Source: DASWJZ01 sp963761005
GTDB lineage: Bacteria > Pseudomonadota > Alphaproteobacteria > Rhizobiales > Afifellaceae
NCBI GenBank assembly: GCA_963761005.1
Contig: CAVXFK010000011.1
Span: forward strand, 1 to 64,000
Direction: 5' to 3'
Length of the DNA stretch: 64,000 nt
The notes under the pieces were generated by a model. That model saw only the letters and a program-made list of their open reading frames with translations, had not been told where the DNA came from and made no database searches. Positions within the stretch are counted from its first letter, which is position 1; each line of letters begins with the position of its first letter. Positions 9,734 to 17,688 of the stretch are shown here, piece after piece. The position numbers and the translations under genes are program-made.

Positions 9734-10460
9734 CTGACGGCAGCAGCGATGCAGACGGCGGCGAGGAAGTTGGTGGCGGATCGGTCGTATCGTGTCGCGA
9801 TGCGGCGGAAGTCCTTGAGGCGACCGAACATGCGTTCGATGGCATTTCTGTTTGGATAGAGGAACGGGGAGAAGCAGTTCTTCCAACGCCGATTGGCCTT
9901 CGGCGGAATATTGGGCATCGCACCTTTGCCCTCGATCTGTCGGCGGATGGCATTGCTGTCGTAGCCCTTGTCGCCATGAACGATCGACGCTTGCGGCAGC
10001 CGCCGCAGCAGCAACTCTGCGGCGGTGCAATCGGCCACTTGGCCTCCCGTGAGCATGAAGGCGATGGGCCGACAAGCCGTATCGGTCAGGGCGTGGATAT
10101 TGGTGGTGCGTACGCCGCGCGAGCGCCCGATCGCCTGATTGCGCTCCCCCCTTTACCGCCGGCTGCGCAGCGGTGCGCCTTCACCGCCGAACTGTCGATT
10201 AGCACCTGGGCTGGCGGGCCGCCTGCCGCAGCAAGCGCGTGGAACATGTCGATCCAAATGCCCTTCTCTGCCCAGCGCACGAAGCGATTGTAGAGGGTCT
10301 TGCGTGGACCATAGACGGCCGGAGCATCGACCGAACGGCCGCCTGACTTCAAAACATGCACGATGCCGCTGATCACACGCCGGTCGTCAACCCGCGGCTT
10401 GCCGCGCGTGTCGGTGGGGAGCAACGGCTTCAGCCGCGCGAATTGATCCCTCGTATTGGT
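9725..10460 (-). mobile_element. IS5-family (IS427-like) element nested in IS1595 copy 2
   Basis: The region holds a two-frame IS5-type transposase. Its upstream end replaces the last codons of IS1595 copy 2, which shows it inserted into, or recombined with, that older element. Its downstream end stops inside the transposase C-terminus (after AAVSY), so the distal inverted repeat is lost. No complete terminal repeats were identified. Confidence 0.65.
9730..10460 (-). pseudogene. IS5-family transposase, two frames, both ends truncated
   Basis: The first frame reads from TRDQFARLKPLLPTDTRGK through KTLYNRFVRWAEKGIW and VLIDSSAVKAHRCAAGGKGG, the region with the first catalytic aspartate. The second frame continues as AIGRSRGVRTTNIHALTD and SIVHGDKGYDSNAIRRQIEG to IERMFGRLKDFRRIATRYDR with the catalytic glutamate. 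The two frames meet at A3G6 (plus-strand 10146-10154), which fits the -1 programmed frameshift used by many IS427-group elements. A start codon is missing at the 5' end and the C-terminus lacks the usual ending. Confidence 0.8.
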
Positions 10461-11394
10461 GATAAGTGAGGCGCTTTTCCCCGCTCCTTTGACGGCCTTA
10501 GCGGTGCGCTCCGCGTCTTCAATGCCGAGGCCGGAGCGGTTGTTGTAGCGGAACTCGAACTCCGCCAGGTAGCGGTGCAAGTGGGTTTCGCCGCAGTGCT
10601 GATACACGCCGGTCATGCCACGCTTGAAACACTGAGAAGACGTTCTCGACTGTGTTGGTGTGGATGGCGTAGTCGCCATCGTAACGGACGTATTCGCCAG
10701 CAGAGTGCGTGACGGTGCGATGCGATCCGAACTCTTCGCCAGTGACCGTGTAGAGCCTGCTTTCATCGGTATGTAGGTGAGACTTTCGGTCGATGTTGCG
10801 GACCATGATCTCGCGCACTTCCGAGGCCGTGGCCTTGTCCGCGTAGAACATGCGCACTTCGCCGCCACGCTCGACAAGGGCGAGGACGGCGCGCTTTGAA
10901 GCCAGTCCGGGCTTGCCGTGCTTCGTGCGCTTGGTGACGCGATCCTTGGGTCCGAAGTAGGTTTCGTCCACTTCGACGGACTTGCCTTCTCCGCCGATAG
11001 GGCCGCGCTGCGGAGTGGTTCCGTTCATCGCCTCACGGATGCGATGGGCCATGAACCACGCGGTACGGTAAGAGCCGATGCCAAGCGTGCGCATGAGCTG
11101 GTGAGCGCTGACGCCCTTCTTGGACGAGCACATGAGATGGAACGCAGCGGCCCACTTAGTGAGCGGGATATGCGAGCGCTCCATGACGGAGCCAACCGTG
11201 ACCGTGAAGTGTTCCCGGCACTCGTTGCACTGGTGAAGGCCAGCACGATGCGATTTGCCGTTCAGCTTGGTGATCTTGTCCTGATCGGAGTTGCCGCAAT
11301 GCGGGCAGTAGGGGCCATCGGGCCAGCGCATCTTCTCGAAATAGGCGCGGGCCTTGTCTTCGTCGTGGAACATGGGGGCGGTCAGATCGGTCAT
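10461..11394 (-). pseudogene. IS1595-family transposase, frameshifted and truncated
   Basis: The protein begins MTDLTAPMFHDEDKARAYF and has the zinc ribbon (CPHCGNSDQ, CNECREHF) and the ISXO2-like core KSVEVDETYFGPKDR, then DGDYAIHTNTVENVFSVF. A one-base insertion near 10638 shifts the frame; the next frame continues KRGMTGVYQHCGETHLHRYL and EFRYNNRSGLG. Another shift occurs near 10480 before the element is cut by the IS5-type sequence. Confidence 0.88.
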
Positions 11395-11460
11395 GGCTAA
11401 CTCCTTGCCGATCTAGATACAAATCCCCGCGTGCTATGTCAAGTGCATAATTAGGAATAA
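10461..11460 (-). mobile_element. IS1595 (ISXO2-like) element, copy 2, 3' end replaced by IS5-type element
   Basis: A second element of the same family as copy 1 in inverted orientation. Its upstream end (around 11430-11455) has the shared ATTCCTAATTAT and ACTTGACA block. The 3' end, where the transposase should finish after GEKRLTY, merges into the IS5-type element near 10460. The two copies are related but not identical, since their N-terminal thirds differ. Confidence 0.6.
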
Positions 11461-11479
11461 ATTCTTGACAGGCGTACGC

Positions 11480-11558
11480 TGATCTGGCATGGTTTGGGCA
11501 CGGTCGAAGAACTGCGGCCGCGAGGCGCCCTTTCGGGCGCCGTTTGATTCTCGGGACA
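11480..11558. repeat. 79-bp direct repeat, left copy
   Basis: This copy matches 12317-12395 at all but two positions. It begins TGATCTGGCATGG and contains the hairpin GGCGCCC-TTTC-GGGCGCC, followed by GTTTGATTCTCGGGACA. Here the hairpin arms pair perfectly; the right copy has one T in an arm. Together the copies bracket the cytochrome gene. Confidence 0.85.
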
Positions 11559-11840
11559 AGCGAATGGGGGATGCGGGCCAGCCTTCGCCAAGGCTTCGGG
11601 GGCAGGCGCGTCGCCTTCGCCCGAAAGGCTTTCGCCCATCGCCCGAGGGGGCGGACAAGTCGCCGTGCGTTGCGGCGGGGCTGTTCGACACCGCAGCCGC
11701 GCACGTGTTCCTCGTCGAAGGCCCGTCGCGTTGACCTGAATCAAGGACCTATTTGAGTGCATGGAGTGCACTGTCATGCAGATCCGTCCCACACGCGAGG
11801 GTCTAACCGCCTGCGAATAGGCCCTCCCAAGGAGGGCATC

Positions 11841-12242
11841 ATGAAAAGCTCAAGCCTTGCACTTTCAGGCGTCATCGCCGGCAGCCTTTTGATCGTCGGC
11901 TCAATGGCCACAATGCCGGCCTCTTCGGCGTACGCGCAGCCGTCGAGCTATTCGGAGGACGTAGCCCCCATCTTCAGAGGGTGGTGTGTCTCCTGCCATC
12001 AGCCGGGCGGCGAGGGTTACGAGAAGAGCGGGCTCAACCTGAAAACGTACCAGGGATTGATGAAAGGTACAAAATTCGGGCCTATGGTCATCGCCGGCCA
12101 CCCCGACGAGAGCAATCTCATGGTGCTCCTATCCGGGCGCGCGTCGCCTGAGCTCCAGATGCCGCGCAACCACAAGCCCCTGCCTCAATGTCTTCTTCAG
12201 AATGTCTGGAGATGGATTTTCCAGGGCGCGAAAGACAATTGA
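11841..12242 (+). CDS. Small periplasmic mono-haem cytochrome c-type protein
   Basis: The start at 11841 has a strong AAGGAGGG site. The 133-residue product has a cleavable signal peptide (hydrophobic core near residues 8-28, ending ASSAYAQ), then a single haem c site WCVSCHQPGG. The overall pattern VAPIFRGWCVSCH, GLNLKTYQGLMKG and PDESNLMVLLSG matches the small haem domain first described in planctomycetes (PSCyt1, PF07635). The haem would be attached in the periplasm by the Ccm system, whose genes are at 37-42 kb. It stands alone between two 79-bp repeats. Its electron-transfer partner is unknown. Confidence 0.82.
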   Translation: MKSSSLALSGVIAGSLLIVGSMATMPASSAYAQPSSYSEDVAPIFRGWCVSCHQPGGEGYEKSGLNLKTYQGLMKGTKFGPMVIAGHPDESNLMVLLSGRASPELQMPRNHKPLPQCLLQNVWRWIFQGAKDN

Positions 12243-12316
12243 CGAGTAGCCGAGTGGGGCCGCTCTGGGTTCCAACGGTATTATTCCGGCGGGCGAAGAA
12301 GATCATGTCCGCCGGG

Positions 12317-12395
12317 TGATCTGGCATGGTTTGGGCACGGTCGAAGAACTGCAGCCGCGAGGCGCCCTTTCGGGTGCCGTTTGATTCTCGGGACA
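12317..12395. repeat. 79-bp direct repeat, right copy
   Basis: Second copy of the repeat at 11480-11558, differing at two positions. It lies directly upstream of the GTA g1 reading frame, and the first possible TTG start of that frame (12381) is inside it. Confidence 0.85.
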
Positions 12396-13064
12396 TCGTT
12401 GGAAGAAGAGGTGGACGGAGATCTTCCCCCTCTCCCGTCGGTCGGCCAAGGCCGACCGACACCCTCTCCCGCCGGGGGAGAGGGTGCGCGCTCCGCGCGC
12501 GAGAGCGCGGCGCAAGAGCGCGCGGCGGTCGACTGGGAGGAGGTGCGGCGGGCGTACGAGCTGTCGGGCGAGAGCGTCGCCGCGATCCAGGAACGCTTCC
12601 GCCTGACGAAGCATCAATTGACGAAGCGGCGGATCGCGGAGGCGTGGACCACGCGCCCGCCGATCGCGAAGCGGAGCGCGCTGCCGCCGCGGAGGCAGGT
12701 CGGCGCCGAGGCGCTCGAATTGAAGCTCAACAAGCTTCTCGTCACCGGCATCGCGATGCTGGCGAAACGCCTCGCCGAGGAAGGATTGACCGACCAGAAC
12801 GCGCGGGCGCTGACCGAGCTCTGCCGCGCCGAGGAGATCAGGATGCGATCGACAAGAACGAGAACGGCGAAAGCCCGCGAGATGAAAAAGCACGATGCCG
12901 GATACGACTTCCGCGACGACCCCGCCTGCCTCGATGCCGAAATCAATCGACGACTTGACCGCCTCAACACCGCCGGAGGTGCGGGCGGAGATCCTGCGCA
13001 AGGCGACGCCGGAGGAGAAGCGGGAGTACCTCACCCGATGGGTCGGGATATGGGGGCGGGCTGA
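12381..13064 (+). CDS. GTA g1-like small terminase / DNA-binding protein
   Basis: The conserved part begins VDWEEVRRAYELSGESV and continues AAIQERFRLTKHQLTKRR, a helix-turn-helix like that of GTA gene 1 and small terminase subunits, which recruit DNA to the packaging motor. The start is uncertain: TTG 12381 or GTG 12411 would place a palindromic repeat (12426-12485) inside the N-terminus. No ATG occurs between the repeat and the domain. The frame overlaps the large terminase gene by up to 170 bases, more than usual, so the natural stop may have been lost. It is the first gene of the GTA cluster. Confidence 0.6.
   Translation: MILGTSLEEEVDGDLPPLPSVGQGRPTPSPAGGEGARSARESAAQERAAVDWEEVRRAYELSGESVAAIQERFRLTKHQLTKRRIAEAWTTRPPIAKRSALPPRRQVGAEALELKLNKLLVTGIAMLAKRLAEEGLTDQNARALTELCRAEEIRMRSTRTRTAKAREMKKHDAGYDFRDDPACLDAEINRRLDRLNTAGGAGGDPAQGDAGGEAGVPHPMGRDMGAG
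12426..12485. repeat. Palindromic repeat, family A (first copy)
   Basis: CCCTCTCCCG arms with a central GTCGGTCGG-CCAAGG-CCGACCGAC palindrome and a closing CCGGGGGAGAGGG. Related copies lie at 18592-18652, 23412-23476 and 25902-25963. It falls inside the presumed N-terminal coding part of g1. Confidence 0.75.
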
Positions 13065-14262
13065 CCAGCGTCCGCCTCCCGGCGACTGGACCACATGGCT
13101 GATGCTCGGCGGACGCGGCGCGGGGAAGACGCGCGCCGGCGCCGAATGGGTCCGGGCGCGCGTGCTCGGTGCGCGCGGCGATCGCGAGGCGCCCGTCGGA
13201 CGCATCGCGCTTGTCGGCGAGACGATCGCCGACGTGCGCGAGGTGATGGTGCACGGACCCTCCGGGCTCATGAGCCTCGATTGGGGGCCGAACAAGAAAG
13301 CGCTCTGGATCGGGTCGAAGCGGCGGCTGGAGCTGCCGAACGGCGCGGTGGCGCTGGCGTTCTCGTCGGAAGACCCGGAGAGCCTGCGCGGCCCGCAATT
13401 CGAGATGGCCTGGTGCGACGAGCTGGCGAAGTGGCGCTACGCCGAGGCGACATGGGACATGCTGCAGTTCGGGCTCAGACTGGGTGAGCGGCCGCGGCAG
13501 GTGGTGACGACGACACCGCGACCGATCCCGCTGGTGAGGCGGCTCATCGCCGATCCCGACACGGTGACGACCAAGGCGCGCACGATCGAGAACCGCGAGA
13601 ACCTGGCGAAGGCTTTCCTGACGAAGATCGTCGCGCGCTACGAGGGCACGCGGCTCGGGCGGCAGGAGCTCGACGCGGAGCTGATCGAGGAGCGGACCGA
13701 CGCGCTCTGGCATCGCGCCGAGATCGAGGCGTGCCGCGTTGCGGTTGCGCCGGAGTTGAGGCGCATCGTCGTCGCGGTCGATCCGCCGGCCTCGTCGGGC
13801 GAAGGCTCCGACGCCTGCGGCATCGTCGCGGCGGGGGTCGCGCGTGATGGACTGGGCTACGTGCTCGTCGACGCGACGGAGGAGCGCCTCTCGCCGGCGC
13901 GCTGGGCGAAGCGCGCGGTCGATCTTTTCCATCGGCTGGAGGCCGACCGCATCGTCGCCGAGGTGAACCAGGGCGGCGAGATGGTCGAGGCGGTGATCCG
14001 CCAGGCGGACCAAAGCGTGCCGGTCGAGACGGTGCGCGCCACTCGCGGCAAGTATCTCCGGGCGGAGCCGGTGGCGGCGCTCTACGAGCAGGAGCGGGTG
14101 CGCCATGTCGGCGCGTTCCCGGAACTGGAAGACGAGATGTGCGACTTTGCGCTGGGCGGGCTCTCCTCCGGACGCTCGCCGGACCGGCTCGACGCGCTGG
14201 TCTGGGCGCTTTCCGCACTGATGCTGACGAAGGAAGGGAAGCCGCGGGTGCGGGGGATTTGA
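12895..14262 (+). CDS. GTA large terminase (packaging ATPase and nuclease)
   Basis: The 455-residue length matches GTA g2 proteins. The packaging ATPase has Walker A LGGRGAGKTRAGAEW near residues 69-83 and a Walker B-type MAWCDELAKW near residue 172. The C-terminal RNase H-like nuclease starts IVVAVDPPASSGEGSDACG and ends SGRSPDRLDALVWAL, with acidic metal ligands. The frame is uninterrupted, unlike most of the cluster. Start ATG 12895 overlaps g1; ATG 12934 is an alternative. In GTAs this enzyme packages host DNA by headful filling. Confidence 0.92.
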   Translation: MPDTTSATTPPASMPKSIDDLTASTPPEVRAEILRKATPEEKREYLTRWVGIWGRADQRPPPGDWTTWLMLGGRGAGKTRAGAEWVRARVLGARGDREAPVGRIALVGETIADVREVMVHGPSGLMSLDWGPNKKALWIGSKRRLELPNGAVALAFSSEDPESLRGPQFEMAWCDELAKWRYAEATWDMLQFGLRLGERPRQVVTTTPRPIPLVRRLIADPDTVTTKARTIENRENLAKAFLTKIVARYEGTRLGRQELDAELIEERTDALWHRAEIEACRVAVAPELRRIVVAVDPPASSGEGSDACGIVAAGVARDGLGYVLVDATEERLSPARWAKRAVDLFHRLEADRIVAEVNQGGEMVEAVIRQADQSVPVETVRATRGKYLRAEPVAALYEQERVRHVGAFPELEDEMCDFALGGLSSGRSPDRLDALVWALSALMLTKEGKPRVRGI

Positions 14263-14275
14263 GCGGCGCGCCGCT

Positions 14276-15172
14276 TCACGTGTTGAAGAGGAGCGCAATG
14301 CCGACGACGACGAGGATCATGCCGAAGACGTCGCGTAAGCCCGGCGCCTGCTGAAACAGGCGGCGCGAGACCATGCCGGCGATCAGGATCTCGACGAGGC
14401 CGAGCGTCCTGACGCGCGCCGGCGTCTGCAGCGCGAAAGCGAGGAACCACATCTCGGACGCGAACGCTCCGAGGAAACCGGCGGGGAGCGACGGCTTCCA
14501 CGCGGCGAGCACGTCGGTGAGCACTCTCGGCGCGCGGAGCGCGAGCCATGCGGAGAGAAGGACGGTCTGGACGGCAAGCGAGATCGCGAGCGTCAGCGTC
14601 GCGGCGGGAATGTAGGCCGGTGTGCCGAGCGCCGTGATGCCGCCGCGGAAGGCGACGGCCGCGAGCGCGAATAGCCCGCCCGATGCGATGCCGAGCAGCG
14701 CCGGCCGCCACGAGAAGATCTCTCCTCCGGCGCGCGACGGCCAGGAAAGGGCAACGACGCCGGCGGTCGCGATCACCACCGCCGCGGCGAGGCTGAGCGT
14801 CAGATGCTCGCCGAGGAAGATGACGGCGAAGAGCGCGACCTGCACGGGCTCCGTCTTCGTGTAGGCAATGGTGACGACGAAGGAGCGCTCGCGCATCGCG
14901 GCGAGCATCAACGCGGTCGCTGCGATCTGGCTGAGCGCGCCCGCGCTCGTCCAGGCGAGCGATGCCGCGTTCGGCGACGGGATGTCGCCGACGACGAGCG
15001 CGACGATCGCGAGCGCGACGAGCCCGAAGGGGAGCCCGAAGAGAAAACGGATGTGCGTGGCGCCGGCGGTGCCGAGCCGGCCGGTCAGGCCTTTCTGCGT
15101 GGCGTTGCGAAAGGTCTGCCCGACGGTTGCGGCGAGCGTGAAGACGACCCAGAGCCAGCCGGGAGCGCTCAC
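14276..15172 (-). CDS. EamA (DMT superfamily) transporter
   Basis: A 298-residue integral membrane protein with about ten hydrophobic helices and two EamA repeats. The first ends with a FLGEHLTLSLAAAVVIATAG segment typical of the family; the second ends FGMILVVVGIALLF. Such transporters export small metabolites, but the substrate cannot be predicted. It starts at GTG 15172 and is convergent with the terminase gene (13-base gap). It interrupts the GTA order between terminase and portal, which are adjacent in other GTAs, so it appears to be a later insertion. Confidence 0.83.
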   Translation of the reverse strand: MSAPGWLWVVFTLAATVGQTFRNATQKGLTGRLGTAGATHIRFLFGLPFGLVALAIVALVVGDIPSPNAASLAWTSAGALSQIAATALMLAAMRERSFVVTIAYTKTEPVQVALFAVIFLGEHLTLSLAAAVVIATAGVVALSWPSRAGGEIFSWRPALLGIASGGLFALAAVAFRGGITALGTPAYIPAATLTLAISLAVQTVLLSAWLALRAPRVLTDVLAAWKPSLPAGFLGAFASEMWFLAFALQTPARVRTLGLVEILIAGMVSRRLFQQAPGLRDVFGMILVVVGIALLFNT

Positions 15173-15324
15173 GCGACGAGCATGCCTTCGCGACGGGCAA
15201 TGGTTCGCCCAACGGAGGAGGAAAGCTGTCGCCGATCAGCGGAGGGCTCTTGCATCGGGCGGGAATGTGCCGTCCCGCGCAAGCACGGCGCAAGATGGGA
15301 GGCGCCCCGGTTTCGCGCTCGCCC

Positions 15325-15398
15325 AAGAAAAAGGGCCGCACGGGGAGGTGACCGGCGGCCCAAGTCCAGGGAGGAAATGCCATTCAAGATGGCACTCT
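15325..15398 (-). ncRNA. mmgR: MmgR/suhB-like (alpha-r8) small RNA, copy 1
   Basis: On the minus strand the predicted RNA opens with a small hairpin (GCCATC-TTGA-ATGGC, 15379-15393). An unpaired linker TTTCCTCCCTGGACTT follows, then a strong terminator hairpin (GGGCCGC...GCGGCCC, 15333-15361) and a T-run (TTTTTCTT, 15325-15332). The linker holds UUUCCUCCCU, the conserved unpaired block I recall for the rhizobial MmgR family. Promoter-like boxes lie at 15405-15433. The family name is by recall; the structure is read directly. Confidence 0.78.
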
Positions 15399-15404
15399 GC
15401 TCAC

Positions 15405-15433
15405 ATCTTGCACCCGCGGAAGTGTCGGTCACG
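15405..15433 (-). promoter_or_regulatory. Promoter of sRNA copy 1
   Basis: Minus-strand -35 CGTGAC (15428-15433) and -10 CAAGAT (15405-15410) are separated by 17 bases. Transcription would begin near 15398, just ahead of the 5' hairpin. Confidence 0.5.
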
Positions 15434-15489
15434 TGAAGACGCATCCGGAGAAAGCCGCGAAAATTCGACGGATTGCCTCGTCTGCGGAC

Positions 15490-15556
15490 AGAAAGAAGGG
15501 CCGCGCGGTAGGTGCCGGCGGCCCAAGTCTAGGGAGGAAACGCCCTTGTGAGGGCA
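15490..15556 (-). ncRNA. mmgR: MmgR/suhB-like (alpha-r8) small RNA, copy 2
   Basis: Same architecture as copy 1: 5' hairpin GCCCTCACAAGGGC (15542-15555), linker TTTCCTCCCTAGACTT, terminator hairpin GGGCCGCCGGC...GCGCGGCCC and the T-rich end TTCTTTC (15491-15497). The loops differ from copies 1 and 3 while the paired arms and linker are kept. This pattern supports selection on RNA structure. Confidence 0.8.
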
Positions 15557-15562
15557 CACCCG

Positions 15563-15591
15563 AGGTAGGACGCGGATTGCGCCCGGACAAG
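15563..15591 (-). promoter_or_regulatory. Promoter of sRNA copy 2
   Basis: Minus-strand -35 CTTGTC (15586-15591), 17-base spacer and -10 CTACCT (15563-15568). This is close to the alphaproteobacterial housekeeping consensus CTTGAC-N17-CTATAT. Confidence 0.6.
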
Positions 15592-15885
15592 AGCGTCGAC
15601 GGAAAACCCTATCTTCTGCGTGCACAATCGGTGGGCACGTGACATTTTCGTCGCAGTTTTAGGCGTTTGAACCGGGAATTATGCACAACCTGTGGGCCGA
15701 CTGCCGGTTGAAGGCCCTTTGGCTGGGGTCGGCGCGGTGTTCTGATTCGCCAGGATTGCGGCCATCGCGCCCACATAACTTCTGGTTGATCGCTCGGCGG
15801 CCGCCGCGACGCCTTCGACCGCATGAAGCCCCGGCCGAGGGCGCAACTCTTGTCCGTCTTCCCGCCGGGAGCAGGACCCTCAAGA

Positions 15886-15952
15886 CGAAAAAAGAGCCGC
15901 AACGGCGTGCCGTGCGGCCCTAAGTCTAGGGAGGAAACGCCCAATGAGGGCA
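15886..15952 (-). ncRNA. mmgR: MmgR/suhB-like (alpha-r8) small RNA, copy 3
   Basis: 5' hairpin GCCCTCATTGGGC (15939-15951), linker TTTCCTCCCTAGACTT, then a terminator hairpin (AGGGCCGCACGG...CCGTTGCGGCTC) and a T-run TTTTTTCG (about 15886-15893). It has the strongest promoter of the three. MmgR in Sinorhizobium is described as limiting polyhydroxybutyrate accumulation; whether that applies here is not shown. Confidence 0.8.
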
Positions 15953-15958
15953 AGCCAT

Positions 15959-15987
15959 CTATAGCCGCCTCGCTGCGTTGCAACAAG
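15959..15987 (-). promoter_or_regulatory. Promoter of sRNA copy 3
   Basis: Minus-strand -35 CTTGTT (15982-15987), 17-base spacer and -10 CTATAG (15959-15964). Confidence 0.65.
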
Positions 15988-16100
15988 TATGGTAGTGCGA
16001 TGCTGCTATGCACAAGGCGCATGAGGAATGACGATACGCCGCAGGCGGAATCGCGGAATTCCGGGTTTTGTCGGCACCTCCCGACGCCCGAAACTTAGCC

Positions 16101-16198
16101 GTCGTCATGTCTGGACTTGATCCGGGCATTCCATCCGGGCCCTGGGCGCACCTGACCGCGACGGGATGGATTGCCGGGTTGGGCCCGGCGATGACGAC
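16101..16198. repeat. Palindromic repeat, family C (first copy)
   Basis: GTCGTCATGTCTGGAC...TCCGGGC on the left is matched by GCCCGGCGATGACGAC on the right, enclosing GGGATGGATTGCCGGG. A close relative lies at 22696-22793 and a short one at 48923-48952. It sits directly upstream of the portal gene. Confidence 0.75.
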
Positions 16199-16261
16199 AC
16201 AGGTGGTCTGACCACGCCTCCGGCCACGTTTCCGACGAGGGGCTGGGGAGCAGGAGATTTC

Positions 16262-17463
16262 ATGGTTCGATGGCTGAGACAGCGGACCGCACGCTCCGGC
16301 GTGGCGGGCGCCGGCGTGGCTGCGCCCGAGGAGAAGGCCTCGAAGGCCGGCGCGATCATCGCGCTTCATACCGCCGGGCGGCCGGTCTGGACGCCGCGCA
16401 CCTACGCGGCGCTCGCCCGCGCCGGCTTCATGAAGAACGCGGTCGTCTATCGCGCGGTCAGGATGGTGGCGGAGGCGGCGGCCTCAATCCCCTTCCTCCT
16501 TTATGACGGCACGGCGGAACTCGACGACCATCCGCTCCTCACGCTGCTTGCGAAGCCCAACCCGCACCAGAGCGGCACGGATCTCCTGGAAGCGCTCTAC
16601 GGGTACTTGCTCATCGCCGGCAACGCCTATGCCGAGCAGGTGACGGTCGACGGCGTCGTTCGCGAGCTCTATGCGCTTCGCCCCGACCGGATGAGCATCG
16701 TGCCCGACGCGTCGGGCTGGCCGGCGGCGTTCGAGTATTCGGCGAACGGGCGGACGGTGCGCTTCAGCCAGGAGGGCGATGGCGTGCCGCCGATCCTCCA
16801 CGTCGCGGCGTTCCATCCGCTCGACGACTATTACGGCTTCCCGCCGCTCGAGGCGGCGCAGGTGTCGCTCGACGTGCACAACGCCGCGAACGCCTGGAAC
16901 AAGGCGCTGCTCGACAACGCGGCGCGGCCCTCCGGTGCGCTCGTCTACAAGAGCGAGAACGGATCGAACCTCTCGGAGGAGCAGTTCGAAAGATTGCGCG
17001 ACGAGCTGCAGGCGAATTTCTCGGGCAGCACGAACGCCGGGCGGCCGCTGCTGCTTGAGGGCGGGCTCACCTGGCAGACGATGAGCCTTACGCCGAAGGA
17101 CATGGACTTCGTGCAATTGAAGAACGGCGCGGCGCGCGAGATCGCGCTCGCCTTCGGCGTGCCGCCGATGCTCATCGGCATTCCCGGCGACAACACCTAC
17201 GCGAACTATCGCGAGGCGAACCTCGCCTTCTGGCGGCAGACAGTGCTGCCGCTCGTGTCGCGTTTCGCGCTGGCGATCGGCAACTGGCTCGGGCCGGCTT
17301 TCGGCGGCTCGGGGGAGAGGGGCTCCGGCTCGGCTTCGACCTCGACCAGGTGGAGGCGCTCTCGGCCGAGCGCGAAGCGCTGTGGCGGCGGGTGAACGAC
17401 GCGGACTTCCTCACGCCGCAGGAGAAGCGCCAAGCGGTGGGGTATGGGGCGAAGGGTGGCTGA
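16262..17463 (+). pseudogene. GTA portal protein (g3), frameshift near the 3' end
   Basis: A phage portal protein (PF04860 type), the dodecameric ring through which DNA enters the capsid. The start MVRWLRQRTARSG at 16262 has an AGGAG site. Conserved blocks include GFMKNAVVYRAVRMVAEA, LIAGNAYAEQV and FGVPPMLIGIPGDNTYANY. Near 17310, in a G-rich run, the frame is lost; the expected C-terminus (LGFDLDQVEALSAEREALW ... QEKRQAVGYGAKGG) continues in another frame to the stop at 17461-17463. That stop overlaps the ATG of g3.5. As read, about 50 C-terminal residues are replaced. Confidence 0.88.
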
Positions 17464-17626
17464 TGCCTGACGTCACACGCCAGTTCGCCGAGCGCGGGGA
17501 TCTCGCGCATCTGGCGCTGTTTCTCTGGGCGTCGGGTGCGTCGGGGCTGCTCGTGTAGGCGCTTAGCGAACTCGCGGCGCCGAACAGGCGCTTCAATGAT
17601 TTCGTCAACGAGATCACGCGGCTGCG
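17463..17626 (+). pseudogene. GTA g3.5-like small protein, first copy, with a stop codon
   Basis: It begins MPDVTRQFAERGDLAHLAL and overlaps the portal stop (TGATG). A TAG at 17556-17558 interrupts it after LLV, where copy 2 has TGG (tryptophan). Homology continues past the stop (ALSELAAPNRRFNDFVNEI) to about 17626. The intact duplicate is at 18224-18409. The GTA role of g3.5 is unknown. Confidence 0.8.
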
Positions 17627-17688
17627 TCGCAACCCTCACCGGTCGCCCTCGGCGACACCTCCTCTCCTGGGAGAGACCGTGGAGGAAC

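Noticed and set aside
12326..12958. Alternative frame over g1
   Set aside because: Arginine- and aspartate-rich translation without a domain; the helix-turn-helix frame beside it is a better match to GTA gene 1.
15325..15955. Possible CRISPR array or simple tandem repeat
   Set aside because: Three units are spaced irregularly (about 165 and 396 bases), each has internal hairpins, a T-run and its own promoter, and no cas genes are near. They fit separate sRNA genes.
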